Shown: positions 43,648 to 52,697 of the stretch, piece after piece | How the letters are laid out: each line of letters starts with the position of its first letter | Position numbering within the stretch: the stretch's first letter is position 1 | NCBI GenBank assembly: GCA_963813495.1 | Contig: CAWEZC010000010.1 | Span: 248,001 to 312,000 of the forward strand | DNA: 64,000 bases | Reading direction: 5' to 3' | Source of the DNA: JACVRW01 sp963813495 | GTDB lineage: Bacteria; Actinomycetota; Thermoleophilia; Solirubrobacterales; Thermoleophilaceae | Notes under the pieces: generated by a model | What the model was told of the DNA's origin: nothing | The model's database searches: none | Seen by the model: only the letters and a program-made list of their open reading frames with translations | Program-made: the position numbers and the translations under genes

Positions 43648-45297
43648 GTGAGCGACGCGAAGAGCCTGCCCGAACAGGTGGCATACCAGCTCGGCAACGT
43701 CAAGATTCTCGCCGACGCCGGCGTCGTCGGCCCGATGCGGCCCGACCGCCTGTGGGCCGTGCTGCGCACCCTTCAGCACTGGGGCCGTAGCCCCGCCGCG
43801 GGCTCGATCGCCCTGGCCGCGCGCTATCCCAGCGAGACGATGATCGTGGACGAGCTGGGCTCGTTGACCTATTCGGAGGTCAACGCGCGCACCAATGCGC
43901 TGGCCCACTCACTGGCCGATGCCGGCGTGGGGGAGGGCGACGGAGTGGGCATCATGTGCCGCAACCATCGCGGCTTCATCGAGGCGACGATCGCGGTGTC
44001 GAAGCTCGGCGCGGACGCCCTCTACCTGAACACCGCTTTCGCCGGCCCGCAGCTCACCGAGGTGACCAAGCGAGAGAAGCCGCGGGCGCTCATCCACGAC
44101 GAGGAGTTTTCCGGCCTGCTCGAGGGTGCGGGCCAGGGCCGCAAGCGCTTCGTGGCCTGGCACGACTCCGACTCCAGCGCCGACCCGACCCTCGATCAGC
44201 TGATCGCCAAGGGAGATCGCAGCGACGTGGTGCCGCCCTCCCGCGAGGGCCGCGCGGTGATTCTCACCAGCGGCACGACGGGCACGCCAAAGGGAGCCTC
44301 GCGGGGCAATCCCCAGTCGCTCGACCCGGCGGTTTCGCTGCTTTCCAAGATCCCGCTGAAGACGCGTCAGGTGTCCCACATCGCCGCTCCGCTGTTCCAC
44401 TCCTGGGGCTTCGCGCACTTCACGCTCGGCCTGATCCTGGGCAGCACGTACGTGCTGCGACGCAAGTTCGACCCCGAGGACTGCCTGGCGACGCTCGCCC
44501 GCTACCGCTGCGACTCGCTGGTCGTGGTGCCGGTGATGATGCAGCGCATCCTCGATCTGCCCGCCGAGGTGCGAGCCCGCTACGACCTCTCCAATCTCAA
44601 AGTGGTGGCGGCCAGCGGGTCGGCGCTGCCCGGCGACCTGGCCACCCATTGGATGGACGAGGTGGGAGACACGCTCTACAACCTCTACGGCTCCACCGAG
44701 GTGGCCTGGGCTTCGATCGCCACGCCGGAGGACATGCGCGCGGCGCCGGGTACCGCGGGCCAGCCGCCGCGCGGCACCGTGGTCAAGCTCTACGACGAGA
44801 ACGGCAGCGAGGTCCCAGAGGGCCTCACCGGTCGCATCTTCGTCGGCAACGAGATGCTCTTCGAGGGCTATACCGGCGGTGGCTCGAAGAACGTGATCGG
44901 CTCGCTGATGGCCACCGGCGACGTCGGCCGGTTCGACTCGGGCGGGCGCCTGTTCGTGGAGGGTCGCGACGACGAGATGATCGTGTCCGGCGGTGAGAAC
45001 GTCTTCCCCAAGGAGGTGGAGGATGCGCTGGCCCGTCACGAGTCCGTGGCGGAGGCCGCCGCGCTGGGGGTCGACGACAAGGACTTCGGCCAGCGTCTGC
45101 GCGCCTTCGTCGTGCTCGAGCCGGGTCACGATGCCGGCGAGGACGAACTCAAGGCGCACGTCAAGAAGAACCTCGCGCGCTACAAGGTCCCGCGCGAGAT
45201 CTGGTTTCTCCACGAGCTGCCGCGCAACGCCACCGGCAAGGTGCTCAAGCGCGAGCTGCGCGAGATGGACGCCCCGGAGACGGCCGGCTCCAAATAG
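43648..45297 (+). CDS. Acyl-CoA synthetase / AMP-dependent ligase
   Basis: This 549-residue adenylating enzyme activates a carboxylic acid to an acyl-AMP and then to acyl-CoA. It has the P-loop ILTSGTTGTPKGAS (about residues 207-220), a conserved aromatic LYGSTEVAW, GDVGRFD, the hinge GRDDEMIVSGGENVFPKEVE and the catalytic lysine in NATGKVLKRELRE. The start GTG 43648 is supported by GGAGG at 43633; the open frame upstream belongs to the previous gene's shadow. It probably feeds beta-oxidation with the acyl-CoA dehydrogenase, thiolase and ETF genes of this window. Confidence 0.92.
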   Translation: MSDAKSLPEQVAYQLGNVKILADAGVVGPMRPDRLWAVLRTLQHWGRSPAAGSIALAARYPSETMIVDELGSLTYSEVNARTNALAHSLADAGVGEGDGVGIMCRNHRGFIEATIAVSKLGADALYLNTAFAGPQLTEVTKREKPRALIHDEEFSGLLEGAGQGRKRFVAWHDSDSSADPTLDQLIAKGDRSDVVPPSREGRAVILTSGTTGTPKGASRGNPQSLDPAVSLLSKIPLKTRQVSHIAAPLFHSWGFAHFTLGLILGSTYVLRRKFDPEDCLATLARYRCDSLVVVPVMMQRILDLPAEVRARYDLSNLKVVAASGSALPGDLATHWMDEVGDTLYNLYGSTEVAWASIATPEDMRAAPGTAGQPPRGTVVKLYDENGSEVPEGLTGRIFVGNEMLFEGYTGGGSKNVIGSLMATGDVGRFDSGGRLFVEGRDDEMIVSGGENVFPKEVEDALARHESVAEAAALGVDDKDFGQRLRAFVVLEPGHDAGEDELKAHVKKNLARYKVPREIWFLHELPRNATGKVLKRELREMDAPETAGSK

Positions 45298-45356
45298 GCG
45301 CATGAGTAACCCCTTGCGGGGGTAACGGCTCCCCGACAACGGAGAGAGGAGCCGGA

Positions 45357-45893
45357 ATGGACGCTGGAGTGATCATCGCGATCGTCGTCGGTGGCCTGAT
45401 CCTGGTGGCGCTGCTGATGCTGCTGGCCAAGCGGGGCCGTGACAGCCGCCACGAGACGCGCCGTCATGAAGCACGCGAGCTCAGGCGGGAAGCCGACGTG
45501 CGCACTGCAGAGGCCGACGAGATGAAGGCCGAGGCCGAGGAGCGCGCCGCCCGTGCCCGCCGTGAGGACGCGGCGGCCCGCCAGCAGGTCGCGCACGCGC
45601 AGGACCGGGAGCAGGAGGCGGAGGCACAGCACGCCCGAGCCCACGATCTGGACCCCGACGCGAAGGGTGACTACGAGCGTGGCTCGCACCGCGACCGCGA
45701 GTCGGAGATCGATGTCGCCAGGACGGATGCGGCCGCCAATGACGGGCGCAACGCCGACGAGCAGGCCGGCACCTCGTCAGAGCCGGTGTCGGGCGAGGGC
45801 TACGAGGAACGCCGAGTGGTCCGTGAGGGAGACCCCGACGATCCGGACGTGGTGCGCGAGGAGCGCGTTCGCGGGGAGCGGCAGGACCGCTAG
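45357..45893 (+). CDS. Membrane-anchored charged coiled-coil protein
   Basis: This 178-residue protein has one N-terminal membrane helix (VIIAIVVGGLILVALLMLLA). A very charged helical stretch rich in Arg, Glu and Ala (about residues 30-95) follows, then a disordered acidic tail with EERRVVREGDPDDPDVVREE. A good ribosome binding site (GAGAGGAG) precedes ATG 45357. GGGTAA at 45320-45325 resembles the -10 of general-stress sigma promoters. Function unknown; a strong terminator follows. Confidence 0.65.
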   Translation: MDAGVIIAIVVGGLILVALLMLLAKRGRDSRHETRRHEARELRREADVRTAEADEMKAEAEERAARARREDAAARQQVAHAQDREQEAEAQHARAHDLDPDAKGDYERGSHRDRESEIDVARTDAAANDGRNADEQAGTSSEPVSGEGYEERRVVREGDPDDPDVVREERVRGERQDR

Positions 45894-45900
45894 TCGCTGA

Positions 45901-45940
45901 ACGCAGAGGGGCGCGCCGGCTCGGCGCGCCCCTGCGTTTT
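45901..45940. terminator. Bidirectional rho-independent terminator
   Basis: GGGGCGCGCCG (45908-45918) pairs with CGGCGCGCCCC (45922-45932), extended by ACGCA/TGCGT, and is followed by TTTT on the plus strand. It lies between the convergent stops at 45893 and 45949. This is the clearest canonical terminator in the window. Confidence 0.85.
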
Positions 45941-45948
45941 CGCGGGGG

Positions 45949-47169
45949 TCAGCCCGCCTGGATCAACCCGTGCGGGTCGAAGACGTACTTCTTGGCTGCG
46001 CCCTTGTCGAAGTCCTCGTAGCCCTGTTGCGCCTCATCCAGGGTGATGACCGTCGCGTTGACCGCCTTCGCGATCTGCGCCCGGTCGCTGAGGATCATCT
46101 GCATCAGGCCGTGGTGGTACTTCATCACCGGGCACTGGCCCGTGGTGAAGCTGTGTGACTTCGCCCAGCCGAGCCCGATGCTGATCGAGAGCGAGCCCAC
46201 CTTGGCCGCGTCGTCGATGCCGCCCGGGTCGCCGGTCACGTAGAGGCCCGGGATGCCGAGCTTGCCCGCCACCCGGGTCACGTCCATGATCGAGTTGAGA
46301 ACGGTGGCCGGAGCCTCGTGGTCGGCGTCCGCGCCGTGGCCGCGGGCCTCGAAGCCGACGGCGTCGACCGCTGCGTCGACCTCCGGCACCCCGAGGATCT
46401 GCTCGATCTGATCCTTCGGATCGCCCTTGGAGACGTCGACCGTCTCGCAGCCGAAGCTGCGCGCCTGCTGGAGGCGCTCGGGGATCAGGTCACCGACGAT
46501 CACGACCGCCGCACCCAGCAGCTGGGCCGAGTGGGCCGCGGCGAGCCCCACCGGGCCGCCCCCGGCGACGTAGACCGTGGAACCGGGCCCCACGCCGGCC
46601 GTGTAGGCACCGTGGAATCCCGTCGGGAAGATGTCCGACAGCATCGTCAGGTCGAGGATCTTCTCCATCGCCTGGTCCTTGTCGGGGAACTTGAGCAGGT
46701 TCCAGTCGGCGTAGGGCACCACCACGTACTCCGCCTGGCCGCCCACCCAACCGCCCATGTCCACGTAGCCGTACGCCGAGCCGGGCCGATCGGGATTGAC
46801 ATTCAGGCACACGCCCGTGTTGCCGGTCTTGCACATGCGACAGCGGCCACAGGCGATGTTGAACGGCACCGAGCAGAGATCGCCCTCCTGGATGAACTCC
46901 ACGCCCGGCCCGGTCTCGATCACCTCGCCGGTGATCTCGTGCCCGAGGATGAGGCCCTCGGGGGCTGTCGTGCGGCCGCGCACCATGTGCTGGTCCGAGC
47001 CGCAGATGTTGGTGGATACGATCTTGAGGATCGCCGCATGCGGAAGCTGGCGACCCACGTTGTCGGGGTTGACCCCCGGCCCGTCCTGCAACTCGAAGGT
47101 CGGGAAGTCGATGTTCTGCACCTCGACCTTCCCGGTCCCCATGTAGGCGACGCCTCTGTTGTCGGCCAT
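45949..47169 (-). CDS. fdhA: Zinc-dependent alcohol dehydrogenase, glutathione-independent formaldehyde dehydrogenase-like
   Basis: This 406-residue protein closely follows the Pseudomonas-type formaldehyde dehydrogenase. Its start is RGVAYMGTGKVEVQNIDFP, with catalytic zinc ligands in NICGSDQH and LGHEITGEVIETG and structural zinc cysteines in CGRCRMCKTGNTGVC. The segment NPDRPGSAYGYVDMGGWVGG and the NAD domain with VYVAGGGPVGLAAAHSAQ also match. The long loop between strands is typical of this subgroup, which carries a tightly bound NAD and can dismutate aldehydes. It probably detoxifies aldehydes. Terminator at 45901-45940 follows the stop. Confidence 0.85.
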   Translation of the reverse strand: MADNRGVAYMGTGKVEVQNIDFPTFELQDGPGVNPDNVGRQLPHAAILKIVSTNICGSDQHMVRGRTTAPEGLILGHEITGEVIETGPGVEFIQEGDLCSVPFNIACGRCRMCKTGNTGVCLNVNPDRPGSAYGYVDMGGWVGGQAEYVVVPYADWNLLKFPDKDQAMEKILDLTMLSDIFPTGFHGAYTAGVGPGSTVYVAGGGPVGLAAAHSAQLLGAAVVIVGDLIPERLQQARSFGCETVDVSKGDPKDQIEQILGVPEVDAAVDAVGFEARGHGADADHEAPATVLNSIMDVTRVAGKLGIPGLYVTGDPGGIDDAAKVGSLSISIGLGWAKSHSFTTGQCPVMKYHHGLMQMILSDRAQIAKAVNATVITLDEAQQGYEDFDKGAAKKYVFDPHGLIQAG

Positions 47170-47299
47170 CGCTGCTCTCCCCCTCGTCGAAGTCCCGCTG
47201 CTCGCTCGGCCGCCGGCGGGCCCGATCTGGAGTCGCGCCGGGGAGCGCTCGGGTTCACACTCGATGTATCCGGGACCGGTCCTGCCTAACCGTGGGCGC

Positions 47300-47506
47300 T
47301 CAGAGCACGTGCTCGGCGAGTCGCCCGCGGAGGTGGTCGCAGCGGCGGGACAGCTCCTCGGTGCGCGCCTGGGTCACCCAGAGCCCGGGGTGGTCGCGGC
47401 CGCCGTGGCAGCCGCCGGCCATCGAGAACGCGTACTCCCACGTGGCCATGTGGGTCCTCAACTCGGCCGTAGCGCGCTTTAGCTGTTCCTCGAGTTGCTC
47501 TCGCAT
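47300..47506 (-). CDS. Small conserved-looking protein of unknown function
   Basis: This 68-residue frame from ATG 47506 encodes REQLEEQLKRATAELRTHMA, then TWEYAFSMAGGCHGG, and ends GRLAEHVL. A charged helix precedes a short His/Cys/Gly segment. ATG 47542 is an alternative start. Composition and codon bias are protein-like. No family recognised. It sits between the fdhA-like gene and the Rpf-like gene, same strand. Confidence 0.45.
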   Translation of the reverse strand: MREQLEEQLKRATAELRTHMATWEYAFSMAGGCHGGRDHPGLWVTQARTEELSRRCDHLRGRLAEHVL

Positions 47507-47617
47507 CGGATGTCCTGCCGCTCGGGTGCCTCTGTATTTCATCGCGAGCGTCGGAGGGAACGACGAAGGGCGGCGGACCGCAGACTGCGCGGCCCGCCGC
47601 CCCGTGTCTCGTCGTGC

Positions 47618-48235
47618 CTAGCCGCAGACGGGCCAGTGGCCTGCGCCGTGGCGGCTCAGCAACAGCCACGCACGCCAGGTCTGCTCGTGGCGTGATGCGG
47701 CGACCGGGTCTCCGCCGCCACCGACGACCTGCCAGGTGCTGGAGCTGAACTGGTACATGCCGCGGTAGGTCCCGCCGCCCCCGACGGCGCGAGGGTTGCC
47801 GTGGGACTCGCAGGCCGCGATCGAGGCCAGCTGCTCGCGACCCCAGCCCGGGATCTTCCGGACCTTCAGGCGAAACAGCGCCGCCTGCCCGCGCGCTGAG
47901 CGCAGGAAGTTGCCGAACCGGGTTCGCATCCGGTCGATCGAGGTCCGCAGCTCGGGGGCCGTGGCCGCACGGTCCTGCTCGCGGGCCGCCACCACCAGGT
48001 TGCGCCCCCGGTAGACCTCGTGGCGGTCCAGCTTGGTGCGCCAGCGCCGGTATGAGCGCTGGAGGCCGACACCGGCGGCCTTCGCCTTCGGGCCCCCGGA
48101 GCTCGGGTTGGAGTTGGTCGTTGTCGTATCAGCGGCGCTGCTCGATTCCTGCTGAGCAGCCGCCGGTATACCCACCGCCGCCGCGAGCACGAGCGCGCAC
48201 GCGAACGCCAGCAGGAGTGTCACCTGCTTCTTCAA
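47618..48235 (-). CDS. Secreted transglycosylase, Rpf-like
   Basis: This 205-residue secreted protein has a signal peptide (KKQVTLLLAFACALVLAAAV) and a helical linker. A C-terminal domain with SIAACESHGNPRAVGGGGTY, RGMYQFSSSTWQVVGGGGDP and SRHEQTWRAWLLL is the resuscitation-promoting factor/transglycosylase-like fold, with catalytic Glu in ACES. It cleaves peptidoglycan during growth or exit from dormancy. The TTG start at 48235 is backed by GGAGG at 48245-48249; GTG or ATG alternatives fit less well. A long 5' region holds a CRP-like palindrome about 195 bp upstream. Confidence 0.82.
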   Translation of the reverse strand: MKKQVTLLLAFACALVLAAAVGIPAAAQQESSSAADTTTTNSNPSSGGPKAKAAGVGLQRSYRRWRTKLDRHEVYRGRNLVVAAREQDRAATAPELRTSIDRMRTRFGNFLRSARGQAALFRLKVRKIPGWGREQLASIAACESHGNPRAVGGGGTYRGMYQFSSSTWQVVGGGGDPVAASRHEQTWRAWLLLSRHGAGHWPVCG

Positions 48236-48430
48236 CGGAGATACCTCCGGGTGTTGCCTGCCCGGCATTGACGCCCGAGACCTGCGACAGCCGGCTCAGC
48301 CCGCTGGGTCAGGTCCCGATCTGGCGCCCGCCAGGGCTTGCCGAGTCCGCGAGTCGTCTCCCGCACGCGGACAGGGCCGAGATCGGCTTACCGAGCCACC
48401 GTAGCCACCGTATCCGCCAACCAAACCGAA

Positions 48431-48448
48431 GTGTGATCCATGTCACAC
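48431..48448. promoter_or_regulatory. CRP/GlxR-type palindrome GTGTGA-N6-TCACAC
   Basis: GTGTGATCCATGTCACAC matches the TGTGA-N6-TCACA consensus of CRP-family regulators exactly. It lies about 195 bp upstream of the Rpf-like gene and 68 bp past the stop of the convergent-side aminopeptidase gene. rpf genes are known CRP/GlxR targets in mycobacteria and corynebacteria. Two direct CGTGAAA copies (48450 and 48460) lie just beside it. Confidence 0.65.
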
Positions 48449-48515
48449 ACCGTGAAAACGGCGTGAAACGAAGCGACCAGCCCCTAGCCTGCTCCAGTCG
48501 CGGGATCTGCGTCTC

Positions 48516-49955
48516 TCAGTGGCGGCGCGCCAACTCGATCAGCAGGCGCGTGCCAAAGCCGCTGGCGCCCTTGCCGACGTAGTTGCGGCCCATGCCCCAG
48601 GCGGTGCCGGCGATGTCGATGTGGACCCAGGGGCGGTCGTCCACGAACTGGCGCAGGAACTCGGCCGCGTAGCTCGACATCGCCACGCGTTGCTCGGCCG
48701 CGTTTGTCAGGTCCGCGTACTGACCCTTGGTCAGCTCGTGGTACTCGGGATGCAGGGGCATGCGCCATCCGATCTCGCCGGCGGCCGCGCCGGCCGCCTC
48801 TACCCGCGAGTACCAGTCATCGTCGTTCGAGAAGAGCCCGGAATACGTGTGCCCCAGGGCGACGAGGATGGCGCCGGTGAGGGTGGCCAGGTCGACGATC
48901 CGCTCCGCGCCCTGCTCGACCGCATAACTCAAAGCGTCGGCCAGCACCAGGCGTCCCTCGGCGTCGGTGTTGTTGACCTCGATCGTCGTGCCGTTCATGG
49001 CCGTGACGATGTCGCCCGGCTTGACGGCGTGGCCGCTGGGCATGTTCTCGGTGGCGCCCACCACGGCCGTGATCGTGGCCGGCAGGCCAAGCTCGGCTAT
49101 GCCCGCCATCGCCTCGATCACCGCGGCGCCGCCGGACATGTCGAACTTCATCTCCTGCATCTTCGCCGAGGGCTTGATCGAGATGCCGCCGGTATCGAAG
49201 GTCACCGCCTTGCCCACATAGGCCAGATGCGGCCCCGTGGCGCCGGGCGGGCGCCAGCGCAGCACGATCAGCCGCGGCTCGACGTGACTGCCCTGCGCCA
49301 CCGCCGCGAAGGCCCCCATGCCGCGGGCCACGATCGCGTCGCGGTCGAGCAGCTCCAGCTCGAGGGCGTCGTGCTGGTCGGCGATCTCGGCGGCACGCTC
49401 GGCCAGGAACACGGGCGTGGCCACGTTGGCGGGCAGGTTCTGCAGGTCGCGCGCGGCATTGGCCGCAGCGGCGGCCACCCGCGCGCGCTCGACCTCGGCG
49501 GGGTCAACCTCCTCGCCGGCGATCTCCAGCGACTCGACCCGGTCGCTGTCGCTCTTCTTGGTCTTGAAGCGATCGAAGGAGTAGAGGCGCAGCAGCGTGC
49601 CCTCCGCCAGAGCGCCGGCAAGCCCCGCGCCGGGCACGGCGGCCCACGACAGCGACACGGCCCCCAGCTCCCTGGCTCGCCCGGCCGCCGCTCCTGCCGC
49701 CACGCGGGCGCGCTCGGCATCGAGCTCGTCGCGCTTGCCCAGCCCTGCGATCAGCACGCGTCGCTGGCCGCCACCGGGCGCGTCCTCGTGCGCCACCGCC
49801 ACGGACTTCAGCCCGGGCTTGGCCTCACCGAGCTCGACCAGTCGCTGCAGGGCGGGGTCGGCCAGCGACTCACCCTCGAACAGCCCCACCACGCGGGTGT
49901 CGGCGGCGGTCTCCTCGGGGGTGCCGCGGCGGGCGCTGACGCTGGGTCCGGGCAT
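48516..49955 (-). CDS. pepA: Leucyl aminopeptidase (M17 family)
   Basis: This 479-residue dinuclear metallopeptidase has an N-terminal macrodomain-like part and a C-terminal catalytic domain. VGKAVTFDTGGISIKPSAKM, then KFDMSGGAAV, and NTDAEGRLVLADAL (the family signature) supply the metal ligands and the catalytic Lys and Arg. It trims N-terminal residues from peptides in the cytosol. ATG 49955 is the natural start; the frame upstream is not protein-like. It diverges from the thiolase gene. Confidence 0.93.
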   Translation of the reverse strand: MPGPSVSARRGTPEETAADTRVVGLFEGESLADPALQRLVELGEAKPGLKSVAVAHEDAPGGGQRRVLIAGLGKRDELDAERARVAAGAAAGRARELGAVSLSWAAVPGAGLAGALAEGTLLRLYSFDRFKTKKSDSDRVESLEIAGEEVDPAEVERARVAAAAANAARDLQNLPANVATPVFLAERAAEIADQHDALELELLDRDAIVARGMGAFAAVAQGSHVEPRLIVLRWRPPGATGPHLAYVGKAVTFDTGGISIKPSAKMQEMKFDMSGGAAVIEAMAGIAELGLPATITAVVGATENMPSGHAVKPGDIVTAMNGTTIEVNNTDAEGRLVLADALSYAVEQGAERIVDLATLTGAILVALGHTYSGLFSNDDDWYSRVEAAGAAAGEIGWRMPLHPEYHELTKGQYADLTNAAEQRVAMSSYAAEFLRQFVDDRPWVHIDIAGTAWGMGRNYVGKGASGFGTRLLIELARRH

Positions 49956-50032
49956 GGGCGCGGGAGCATAACCGCGACCAACCCGGCGATATGGTTCTCG
50001 GCGCCCGCAACTCGCAAGGAGACGCAGCTCAG

Positions 50033-51217
50033 ATGCCCAAGACCGTGATCCTCGGCGCCGCACGGACGCCGTTCGGCAAGATGGGCGGCGCCTTGGCGTC
50101 GCTCGATGCGACCGAGCTCGGCGGCAGCGCCATCGCCGCCGCCCTCGAGCGTGCCGAGGTGGCCCCCGAGCAGGTCGAGCATGTCGTCTTCGGGCAGGTG
50201 CTCCAGGCGGGCCAGGGCCAGATCCCCAGCCGCCAGGCGCAGATCAAGGGCGGCATTCCCAAGGAGGTCAGCTCCGAGACCGTCAACAAGGTGTGCGCCT
50301 CGGGGCTTCGCTCCGCGGGCATCGTCGACCAAGCGGTGCGCGCGGGCGACCTCGGCGTGGCCGTGGCCGGCGGCATGGAGTCCATGTCGAGCGCCCCGTA
50401 CCTGCTCAAGCAGGCGCGCTTCGGCTTCCGCATGGGCGAGGCCAAGGCGCTCGACGCAATGGTCACCGACGGCCTGACCAACCCCTTCACCGGCAAGCAC
50501 ATGGGTGCGGAGGCCGACGAGGTCGGGGAGGAGCTCGAGATCACGCGCGCCGACATGGACCGCTTCGCCCTGCGCTCCCACGAGCTCGCGATCCAGGCGA
50601 CCGACGAGGGCCGGCTGCCCGAGGAGATCGTGCCGGTCACGATCAGCTCGCGCAAGGGCGACACCACCGTCGAGGTCGACGAGGCGCCCCGGCGCGAGTC
50701 GACGCTCGAGGCGCTCTCCAAGCTTCGCGGCGCATTCCACAAGGAGGGCGCGCACACGGCCGGCAACGCCCCGGGCGTGAACGACGGCGCCGGTGCGTTC
50801 GTGCTCGCCAGTGACGAATGGGCCGCCGCAAACGGGCGCCGCCCGATCGCAACGATCGTGGCCCAGGCCGCCGTGGCCGACGAGTTTCCCTATCTGGCCC
50901 GCACCCCGGCCAACGCCACTCAGAAGGCGCTCGAGCAGGCCGGGCTGTCGGTGGACGACATCGACCTGTTCGAGATCAACGAGGCCTTCGCCTCGGTGGC
51001 GCTCAACTCGATGCGCATGCTCGGCGTCGACGAGGCCAAGGTCAACGTCAACGGGGGCGCGATCGCGCTCGGGCACCCGATCGGGGCCTCCGGCGCGCGA
51101 ATCCTGATGACGCTCGCCAACGAGCTGCGCCGGCGCGGCGGTGGCCTCGGCGTGGCGGCGATCTGCTCGGGCGGCGGCCAGGGCGACGCGATGATCATCG
51201 AAGTAAACGGCAACTAG
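50033..51217 (+). CDS. Acetyl-CoA C-acetyltransferase (thiolase)
   Basis: This 394-residue thiolase cleaves 3-ketoacyl-CoA or condenses acetyl-CoA. The nucleophilic Cys88 lies in NKVCASGLRS, His in NGGAIALGHPIGASGARI, and the second active-site Cys in CSGGGQGDAMII. ATG 50033 is preceded by AAGGAG (50016-50021), and TATGGT (49990-49995) is a likely -10, which argues against the ATG at 49991. It would complete beta-oxidation with the ACAD, hydratase and ETF genes here. Confidence 0.94.
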   Translation: MPKTVILGAARTPFGKMGGALASLDATELGGSAIAAALERAEVAPEQVEHVVFGQVLQAGQGQIPSRQAQIKGGIPKEVSSETVNKVCASGLRSAGIVDQAVRAGDLGVAVAGGMESMSSAPYLLKQARFGFRMGEAKALDAMVTDGLTNPFTGKHMGAEADEVGEELEITRADMDRFALRSHELAIQATDEGRLPEEIVPVTISSRKGDTTVEVDEAPRRESTLEALSKLRGAFHKEGAHTAGNAPGVNDGAGAFVLASDEWAAANGRRPIATIVAQAAVADEFPYLARTPANATQKALEQAGLSVDDIDLFEINEAFASVALNSMRMLGVDEAKVNVNGGAIALGHPIGASGARILMTLANELRRRGGGLGVAAICSGGGQGDAMIIEVNGN

Positions 51218-51280
51218 CGGGGACAGGGTGCGGCGCGCCCGCGCGTAACTGCGGCCTTCTCGTGCGTTACCTCTGAGGAG

Positions 51281-52657
51281 ATGTCCGCAGAGGTGATTCC
51301 CTTTCCGCACCCCGAATCCGAGCTCGAAGCGCTCGCGGAGGCCGTGCTCCGCCGCAACGACAACGGCGGCTACACCGTTCCCTCGCGAGCCACCTATCCG
51401 CATCAGTGGAACTGGGATTCGGCGCTGGCTGCGCTGGGCTGGGCCGGCGTCGATCCGAGCCGCGCCTGGACCGAGCTGCAGACCCTCGCCGGGGCGCGGG
51501 ACAGCGGCGGAATGATCCCGCACATCGCGTTCCACACGCGCCTGTCCGACCGCGTGAACGGGCGCCTGCGGAGCCTGCTGACCACCGTCGCCCGCCCCTA
51601 CGCGCGCTATCTCCCGGGGCCGCGCTGGTGGGGGCGCCGTTTCAGCATCGATGGCCGGCGCATCTCCGGCATCACGCAGCCGCCGGTCGCGGCCACCTGC
51701 ATGCGGCTGCTGTTCGAGGCGCATCCGGACGAGCGCCGAGCGCGCTCGCTGCTGCAGCCGCTGCTCGAATGGCATCGCTTCCTGCTCGAGGAGCGCGACC
51801 CGCGCGGAGTGGGCGAGCCGGTGCTGATCCACCCTTGGGAGTCTGGCCGCGACAACGCCCTCGAATGGGACGACCCGCTCTGGCGCGTGCTGCCCGAGGT
51901 CTCGGTGGTACGCCGCCGCGACACCGACTCGGTGGACGCCGCCGAGCGCCCCAGCGACGAGCACTACCGCCGCTTCCTGACCCTCGTGAGGCGCGGCGCG
52001 GCACTCGACTGGGCGCAGAGCCGGCTGGCGCGAAGCGGCCCCTTCCGCGTTCTGGATCCTGGCTTCAGCGCGATCCTGGCCCGCGCCTGCCACGACCTCG
52101 CCCTGCTGGCCACCGACCTCGGCGAGAGCCGAGTGGCCGAAGAGAGCCATCTGGCCTGTGAGCGGGTCGCCGGCGCGCTGCGCGCGCGCGCCGGCTCCGA
52201 CGGGCTCATCCGTGCCGTCGACATGGTGAGCGAGTCGCCGCTCGCGGCCACCGGGGCGGGCAGTGCGCTCGCCGCGCTCGCGCCCGGGCTCGCCGGTGTC
52301 CAGGTGAGTGCGCTGCGACACGAGGTAACGGAGGGCCGGCTCGCCTCTCCCTACGGCGTGCGCTCGCTCGCGAGCGACGACCCGGCGCGCTCGCCCCGCA
52401 ACTACTGGCGCGGGCCCGTCTGGGCGAACGTGACCTGGCTGTGCGCTCTGGGGCTCGAGGAGTACGGAGAGCACACGGCTGCCGCCCGGCTGCGCGGCCG
52501 CATGCTCGATTCCGTGGAGGGCGGGGGGATCCGTGAGTACTTCGTGCCGGACTCGGGCCGGGGGCTGGGCACGCGCGACTTCACCTGGACCGCGGCGCTG
52601 GCCCTGCGCGAGCTGAGACGGGGCGCGGTCGGTACGCGCAGCGAGGCGGCGGCCTGA
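51281..52657 (+). CDS. MGH1/GH63-like glycoside hydrolase
   Basis: This 458-residue alpha/alpha-barrel protein resembles mannosylglycerate hydrolase/GH63 family enzymes. QWNWDSALAALGW gives the conserved NWD with an acidic residue, IPHIAFH and SGITQPPVAATCMRLLFEAH line the pocket, and HPWESGRDNALEWD supplies further catalytic-side residues. Near the C terminus NYWRGPVWANVTWLCALGL matches the GxVWxxxNW segment. It is probably cytosolic and hydrolyses a compatible-solute glycoside or a short alpha-glucoside. GAGGAG precedes ATG 51281. Confidence 0.8.
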   Translation: MSAEVIPFPHPESELEALAEAVLRRNDNGGYTVPSRATYPHQWNWDSALAALGWAGVDPSRAWTELQTLAGARDSGGMIPHIAFHTRLSDRVNGRLRSLLTTVARPYARYLPGPRWWGRRFSIDGRRISGITQPPVAATCMRLLFEAHPDERRARSLLQPLLEWHRFLLEERDPRGVGEPVLIHPWESGRDNALEWDDPLWRVLPEVSVVRRRDTDSVDAAERPSDEHYRRFLTLVRRGAALDWAQSRLARSGPFRVLDPGFSAILARACHDLALLATDLGESRVAEESHLACERVAGALRARAGSDGLIRAVDMVSESPLAATGAGSALAALAPGLAGVQVSALRHEVTEGRLASPYGVRSLASDDPARSPRNYWRGPVWANVTWLCALGLEEYGEHTAAARLRGRMLDSVEGGGIREYFVPDSGRGLGTRDFTWTAALALRELRRGAVGTRSEAAA

Positions 52658-52684
52658 CCCGGGCGTGCCCGAGAGGGCGGGTCC

Positions 52685-52690
52685 TAGACT
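52685..52690 (+). promoter_or_regulatory. -10 box TAGACT, 7 nt before the mutase start
   Basis: TAGACT fits TANNNT and lies 7 nt upstream of ATG 52698; no ribosome binding site is visible. The same hexamer precedes rpmE (61986-61991). Transcription would start at or one or two bases before the ATG, so the message is probably leaderless. Confidence 0.5.
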
Positions 52691-52697
52691 CTGAGCG

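Noticed and set aside
48236..48430. c-di-AMP (ydaO) riboswitch upstream of the Rpf-like gene
   Set aside because: The position is right by analogy, but I could not line up the conserved core by eye. Left as a check, not called.
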